A stretch of 10,464 nucleotides of DNA, from assembly GCA_002389785.1 (NCBI GenBank), contig DGQS01000087.1, forward strand, positions 1 through 10,464, in the 5' to 3' direction. The notes under the pieces are model-generated. The model saw nothing but the letters and a program-made list of their open reading frames with translations. It was not told the origin of the DNA and searched no databases. This DNA comes from Bacteroidetes bacterium UBA4408 (GTDB taxonomy: Bacteria; Bacteroidota; Bacteroidia; UBA4408). Below are positions 6,735-10,464 of this stretch, in pieces. A program made the position numbers and the translations under genes. Positions within the stretch are counted from its first letter, which is position 1, and each line of letters starts with the position of its first letter.

Positions 6735-7048
6735 GATCTTCTATTTTTCACCTTGTACATATGGTATTTAAAATAAATTTGTTAAAATTTGTAAAACGAT
6801 TTGAAAATCAAGTATAAAATTCTTTTGATGTTTTACAACAAAATAACGTCCCAAAGAAGAATTTAAAATAACAAACAAGCGTTGTAGATTTATAATCAAA
6901 ACATTACTGAATAAGACCTTGGAAAAAATCGAAAGGAAACCTTTGGAAAAGGCGGTAATTAAAACGTTGTCGACTGCATTTGGGCGTTAATTTATTTTAT
7001 GATCTTATCTTAGCTATCCCAAAAATACTTTCCTAAGCAAACACAAAG
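6735..7048. other. non-coding spacer between divergent genes
   Basis: 314 bp of AT-rich DNA with stops in every frame I read. It holds an 18-codon minus-strand ORF whose 5' part lies at 6735-6760 (see findings) and a putative promoter of the ATPase at its right end. No RNA gene or strong hairpin was seen; the only small stem is AAAGG/CCTTT near 6934-6945. Confidence 0.55.
6979..7013 (+). promoter_or_regulatory. putative promoter of the P-type ATPase gene
   Basis: TTTG at 6979-6982 and TATCTTAG at 7006-7013 (seven of eight positions of TAnnTTTG) are 23 bases apart, slightly longer than the usual spacing. The ATG follows 35 bases later. Confidence 0.4.
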
Positions 7049-9556
7049 ATGTCCAATACTAAAACTTCTTTCTCCGGTTTAAACACAGCTCAAGTGATGG
7101 AGGCGCGAGAAAAGTTTGGTGCAAATTCAGAAGCTACTTATGAGGAAAATGGGATGCTTGAAGCATTCAAAAAGTTGCTGAAGGAGCCTATGATTCTGTT
7201 GCTTTTAGCTGCTGCCCTAATCTATTTTATTAGCGGCAAATCGGGCGTAGCTATTTTTTTACTTTCGGCCATTGGCATTGTCTCAACCCTGGCCTTATAC
7301 CAAGATTCAAGAAGCAGAAACGCCCTGCTTAAGTTGAAAAATTTTACACAAGCCAATTGTAAAGTTATTCGAAATAGCGAAACAGTTGAAATACGTAGTG
7401 AAGAATTAGTACTGGGCGATTATTTAATAATCGAAGAAGGTGCTTTGATTTCGGCAGATGCAAAAATTATACAATCAAACGATTTTTCGGTAAACGAATC
7501 CCTGCTAACCGGCGAATCAATGGCTGTATTCAAAGACAAGGATGCTGAAAATCCACTTGTTTACAAAGGTACTTCCGTTGAAAGTGGTTTGGCTATTGCC
7601 ATTGTTACAGCAATAGGAGCACATACCGAATTAGGGAAAATTGGTAAGTCGCTCGAAGAAATTGAAGTTGAAAAAACGCCTTTAGAACTTCAAATAAACA
7701 ACTTCGTAAAAAAAATGGTCATTGCCGGAGCCATTGTATTTTGTATAGTTTGGGGCATTAATTTTTTTCGTTCACACCTTGTTCTCGATAGCTTATTAAA
7801 AGCACTCACGCTTGCCATGAGCATTTTGCCGGAAGAAATTCCAATGGCACTTACCACCTACATGGCAATTGGCGGTTGGCGTTTAATGAAAATGGGTATC
7901 GTGGTAAAACAAATGAAAACAGTTGAAACACTTGGAAGCGCAACTGTTATTTGCACCGATAAAACAGGTACACTTACTGAAAACAAAATGACACTCGCAA
8001 AGGTGTTTTGTTTGGATTCGGCTAAAGTTAAAAACGCTGATGAAGCACTGAGTACTGACGAAATTCGGTTAATTGAAACCGCTATGTGGGCTAGCGAACC
8101 CATTCCTTTTGATGCCATGGAAGTAGCTTTGCACAAAGCTTATTCTAATTTAATATCAACCGATGAACGACCAAATTATCGCTTGATTCACGAATATCCC
8201 TTAAGTGGTAAACCTCCAATGATGACACATATTTTTGAGAATAACTCAGGAAAGCGCATCATTGCTGCTAAAGGAGCAGCTGAAAAAATTGTTACCTTAT
8301 GTAAATTATCTGAAAAGGAATTGCAAGCAATTAAAGAAGCAAACGAAACAATTGCACACGATGGTTATCGTGTATTGGCTGTAGCTGAATCAAACTATGA
8401 AGGGAAGCAATTCCCGGATACTCAACAGGAGTTCGAATTTATTTTCAAAGGATTGGTTTCCTTTTATGATCCTCCTAAAAAAAATATAACTGAAGTAATT
8501 CAACACTTTTATACTGCTGGCATAGATGTAAAAATAATTACCGGTGACAGTGCTGATACAACCCTTGCTATTGCTAATCAAGTTGGATTTAAAAATATAA
8601 ATAGCATCCTGAGTGGTGAAAATTTGATGAATTTATCAGAACAAGAACTGCAACAAAAAGTGTTGACAACTTCCATCTTTTACCGCATGTTTCCGGAAGC
8701 AAAACTCAAAATAATTAATGCCTTAAAAACGAGCGGACAAATTGTTGCAATGACCGGCGATGGAATAAACGATGGACCTGCATTAAAAGCTGCACACATT
8801 GGTATTGCAATGGGAACCAGAGGAACCGAATTGGCCAAACAAGCAGCCTCTCTGTTGTTGGTTGAAGATGATTTAGCACGCATGGTGGACGCAATTGCCA
8901 TGGGGCGAAAAATTTATACCAATCTTAAAAAGGCAATTCAATACATCATTTCTATTCATATTCCAATCATACTTATTGTATTTATTCCGCTTGCATTGGG
9001 TTGGATTTATCCAGCTATTTTTTCGCCTGTACACATTATTTTTCTCGAATTAATTATGGGACCTACCTGTTCAATTATTTTTGAAAATGAACCAATTGAG
9101 CCCAATGCAATGAAGCAAAAGCCTCGAAAATTCTCAGTTAGTTTTTTTAATGTAAGAGAATTAGTGATCAGCATAATACAAGGCTTAGCTATTACTGCTG
9201 CTTTATTGTTCAGTTACCGATTTGCCGTTGCAAAGGGGCTAGATGAATCATCTACACGTACCATGGTTTTTGTAGTTTTAGTGTTGGCCAATTTGTTTTT
9301 AACCCTTGCCAATCGTTCCTTTTACTACTCAATTTTTACCACCATACGCTATAAAAATTCACTGGTTCCGCTAATTGCTATTATTTCAATCACCCTCACT
9401 GCATTGTTGATTTATGTGAAACCACTGGCTGCTTTTTTTGAATTCAAACCACTTGATAGCGCTACTTTGCTCCTCAGTTTTTTAATAGGATTTGTTTCTG
9501 TTATCTGGATTGAAGGGTATAAATTTTTCGTTAGACGAAGGTCAGAAAAGAACTAA
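7049..9556 (+). CDS. cation-translocating P-type ATPase, P2-like (Ca2+-pump relative)
   Basis: 835-residue inner-membrane pump that uses ATP to move a cation. Domain order is complete: an N-terminal cation-ATPase segment (GLNTAQVMEAREKFG), M1-M2, actuator domain with TGES at 154-157, M3-M4 with PEEIP at 261-265, phosphorylation site CTDKTGTLT with the acceptor D304, nucleotide site KGAAE at 408-412, ITGDS at 497-501, and the hinge GDGIND at 570-575, followed by six C-terminal membrane segments. The order and lengths fit the P2 group, not the heavy-metal P1B group: there is no CPx motif or N-terminal metal domain. The ion-site residues are unusual: M5 reads SIHIPI at 635-640 and M6 ELIMGPTCS from 667, where Ca2+ pumps have Asn/Glu and Asn..Thr-Asp. 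The transported ion is therefore uncertain. The gene stands alone, 5' divergent to the type IX genes. Confidence 0.93.
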   Translation: MSNTKTSFSGLNTAQVMEAREKFGANSEATYEENGMLEAFKKLLKEPMILLLLAAALIYFISGKSGVAIFLLSAIGIVSTLALYQDSRSRNALLKLKNFTQANCKVIRNSETVEIRSEELVLGDYLIIEEGALISADAKIIQSNDFSVNESLLTGESMAVFKDKDAENPLVYKGTSVESGLAIAIVTAIGAHTELGKIGKSLEEIEVEKTPLELQINNFVKKMVIAGAIVFCIVWGINFFRSHLVLDSLLKALTLAMSILPEEIPMALTTYMAIGGWRLMKMGIVVKQMKTVETLGSATVICTDKTGTLTENKMTLAKVFCLDSAKVKNADEALSTDEIRLIETAMWASEPIPFDAMEVALHKAYSNLISTDERPNYRLIHEYPLSGKPPMMTHIFENNSGKRIIAAKGAAEKIVTLCKLSEKELQAIKEANETIAHDGYRVLAVAESNYEGKQFPDTQQEFEFIFKGLVSFYDPPKKNITEVIQHFYTAGIDVKIITGDSADTTLAIANQVGFKNINSILSGENLMNLSEQELQQKVLTTSIFYRMFPEAKLKIINALKTSGQIVAMTGDGINDGPALKAAHIGIAMGTRGTELAKQAASLLLVEDDLARMVDAIAMGRKIYTNLKKAIQYIISIHIPIILIVFIPLALGWIYPAIFSPVHIIFLELIMGPTCSIIFENEPIEPNAMKQKPRKFSVSFFNVRELVISIIQGLAITAALLFSYRFAVAKGLDESSTRTMVFVVLVLANLFLTLANRSFYYSIFTTIRYKNSLVPLIAIISITLTALLIYVKPLAAFFEFKPLDSATLLLSFLIGFVSVIWIEGYKFFVRRRSEKN

Positions 9557-9836
9557 ACAATGCCTAGTTTACAATAATAGAATTCGAGTTATACAAATAG
9601 TTGATCTAGTTAAAGTCAGCACTGATTCAAAAAATACTATTCAATTTCACTAATTATAGTTGTATTTAATTTAATCAAAACATACAATAGTGTTGCTCTA
9701 TTCCCAAGTCAATATGTGCGAATAATGCATCAGAAGTTAAATCCCACCATAATCCTGTAAAGCTTTATGCTTTTTCTTGTTGGCATTGTTCTAAAAAAAT
9801 AAAATCACATCTAGCAGATGCATATTAAGAATTTCG
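9557..9836. other. spacer after the ATPase gene
   Basis: AT-rich, with no credible gene. It contains a weak hairpin (see the next entry) and a 5-bp stem CATCT-AGC-AGATG at 9808-9820 just ahead of the -7 element of the His-rich gene, which could be a small operator or chance. Confidence 0.5.
9759..9775 (+). terminator. weak possible terminator after the ATPase gene
   Basis: AAAGC (9759-9763) pairs with GCTTT (9769-9773) around a 5-base loop and runs into T residues to 9775. The stem is short, overlaps a 10-bp palindrome TAAAGCTTTA (9758-9767), and lies about 200 bases past the stop, so I give it little weight. Confidence 0.25.
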
Positions 9837-9844
9837 TATTTTTG
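9837..9844 (+). promoter_or_regulatory. -7 promoter element of the His-rich gene
   Basis: TATTTTTG matches TAnnTTTG exactly. Its last base is only six bases before the ATG at 9851, so transcription would begin at or next to the start codon, giving a leaderless or nearly leaderless mRNA. No TTTG is found at the usual -33 distance. A chance match in AT-rich DNA cannot be excluded. Confidence 0.45.
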
Positions 9845-9850
9845 CAAGAG

Positions 9851-10237
9851 ATGTTTAAAAAAATAAGTACACTTTTTTTAATGACCATAGCATTTAGCAT
9901 TATAATGGCACACAACATCGTACCCCATTCGCATCATACCGCCGATGCACATCAACAACATCAAAATTCAGGTCCGAACGAAAATCCGCTAAGCGATATG
10001 TTTGCGCATTTTCAACATTTCACCTTTAGCAATCAAACAGAATTTACAACAAGCCTTAAAACAACTTCAAATACGAAGGACATATTTCCACTTGTATTTT
10101 TAGTAATAGAAGTTAATCAAATTTGGCTGGCATTGCAAACAGCATTGCCAAAATTGCCCATTGAATACCTGTGTAAACGGTACTCAATTGAAAGGCTATC
10201 AGCATTACTTTTTAGAGGTCCCCCTGCTTTTCAATAG
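9851..10237 (+). CDS. small His-rich exported protein, putative metal-binding accessory of the adjacent RND pump
   Basis: 128 residues from the ATG at 9851. An in-frame ATG at 9818 would add 11 residues, but it puts the -7 element inside the gene and buries the signal peptide, so I prefer the later start (MFKKISTLFLMTIAFSIIMA). After the signal comes a His-rich stretch: HN, PHSHH, AHQQH, AHFQH, about eight His within residues 21-56. This fits binding of a soft or borderline cation (Cu, Zn, Co, Ni) in the periplasm, but no family-specific site is visible. The C-terminal half has a hydrophobic segment (DIFPLVFLVIEVNQIWLAL) and ends with LLFRGPPAFQ. From memory, short His-containing proteins of this build often precede CzcA-type genes in Bacteroidota. 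The next gene begins 93 bases downstream, so the two are probably co-regulated. Confidence 0.7.
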   Translation: MFKKISTLFLMTIAFSIIMAHNIVPHSHHTADAHQQHQNSGPNENPLSDMFAHFQHFTFSNQTEFTTSLKTTSNTKDIFPLVFLVIEVNQIWLALQTALPKLPIEYLCKRYSIERLSALLFRGPPAFQ

Positions 10238-10278
10238 CCACTAGTTTTTGAATCCTTTTTCAAAAATTTATTGATTTT

Positions 10279-10293
10279 CGGTAGTAATTACCG
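10279..10293. promoter_or_regulatory. small inverted repeat ahead of the RND pump gene, possible operator
   Basis: CGGTA (10279-10283) and TACCG (10289-10293) are inverted around GTAAT; an overlapping 8-bp palindrome GTAATTAC covers 10284-10291. It lies 10 bases before TCATTTTG (10303-10310), a seven-of-eight match to TAnnTTTG, and 37 bases before the ATG. The position suits an operator, but the repeat is short. Confidence 0.3.
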
Positions 10294-10330
10294 GATAGAT
10301 ATTCATTTTGTATCAGTTAAATCAACTCAA

Positions 10331-10464
10331 ATGATTAATAAAATAATTACGTTTTCAATAAAGAACAAATTAATAGTAGGCCTATTTATTCTAGCGCTTA
10401 TCGGGTATGGAAGCTATCAATTTACTCAACTCCCAATTGATGCTGTTCCCGATATTACCAATAA
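10331..10464 (+). CDS. CzcA/CusA-family heavy-metal efflux RND transporter, partial (5' end only)
   Basis: The first 44 codons are present and the frame is open at the window edge. The N-terminus MINKIITFSIKNKLIVGLF, a single hydrophobic helix, then QLPIDAVPDITN, is the diagnostic start of heavy-metal RND pumps: the first membrane helix followed by the conserved DAxPD(I/V)TN segment. Full members are about 1,030-1,450 residues and form the inner-membrane trimer of a three-part pump that expels Cu/Ag or Co/Zn/Cd with periplasmic adaptor and outer-membrane channel subunits, expected further downstream. Which metal is moved cannot be told from this part, so I give no gene symbol. The His-rich gene upstream supports a metal role. 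Confidence 0.93.
   Translation, partial: MINKIITFSIKNKLIVGLFILALIGYGSYQFTQLPIDAVPDITN

Noticed and set aside
7858..8901. Three minus-strand ORFs inside the ATPase gene
   Set aside because: Antisense to conserved P-type ATPase motifs; no independent coding evidence.
1..10464. Search for CRISPR arrays, tRNA or rRNA genes, transposases and phage genes
   Set aside because: No regularly spaced direct repeats, no tRNA T-arm outside coding sequence, and no transposase or integrase motif were seen by eye.

Overview
The window reads as chromosomal DNA of a Bacteroidota species. It is AT-rich. Several genes are preceded by the Bacteroidota -7 promoter motif TAnnTTTG rather than E. coli-type boxes. 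There are two C-terminal sorting domains of the type IX secretion system, and a DUF5916-type outer-membrane protein, a family typical of the phylum. Ribosome binding sites of the Shine-Dalgarno type are mostly absent, as is usual there. No tRNA, rRNA, CRISPR array or intact insertion sequence was seen.

Layout. 1-803 (minus): 5' part of a CBM9-like/DUF5916 protein running off the left edge. 941-2152 (plus): sucC, with a clear promoter and its own terminator, and no sucD in the window. 2314-2823 (plus): small putative lipoprotein of unknown function. 2895-4508 (plus): ATP-type PEP carboxykinase pckA, ending in a strong GCAA-tetraloop terminator. 4613-5137: gene-free stretch between convergent genes, unusually rich in inverted repeats. 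5138-6115 (minus): secreted type IX protein. 6132-6731 (minus): C-terminal remnant of a larger type IX protein that has lost its 5' end. 6735-7048: non-coding, holding a putative promoter. 7049-9556 (plus): P2-like cation-pumping P-type ATPase. 9851-10237 (plus): small His-rich exported protein. 10331-end (plus): first 44 codons of a CzcA/CusA heavy-metal RND pump.

Functional themes. sucC and pckA both serve central carbon metabolism, at the succinyl-CoA and oxaloacetate/PEP nodes, but each has its own promoter and terminator, so they look independently transcribed. The right third is about cation handling: an inner-membrane P-type ATPase, then a His-rich exported protein just ahead of a CzcA-type pump, which suggests metal efflux or homeostasis. 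The middle is an accessory zone with surface-protein genes, one of them decayed.

Most genes belong to familiar families. The parts least explained by known families are the cluster of nested inverted repeats at about 4586-4968, the decayed type IX gene, the altered ion-site residues of the ATPase and the His-rich gene with a -7 promoter motif almost touching its start codon.
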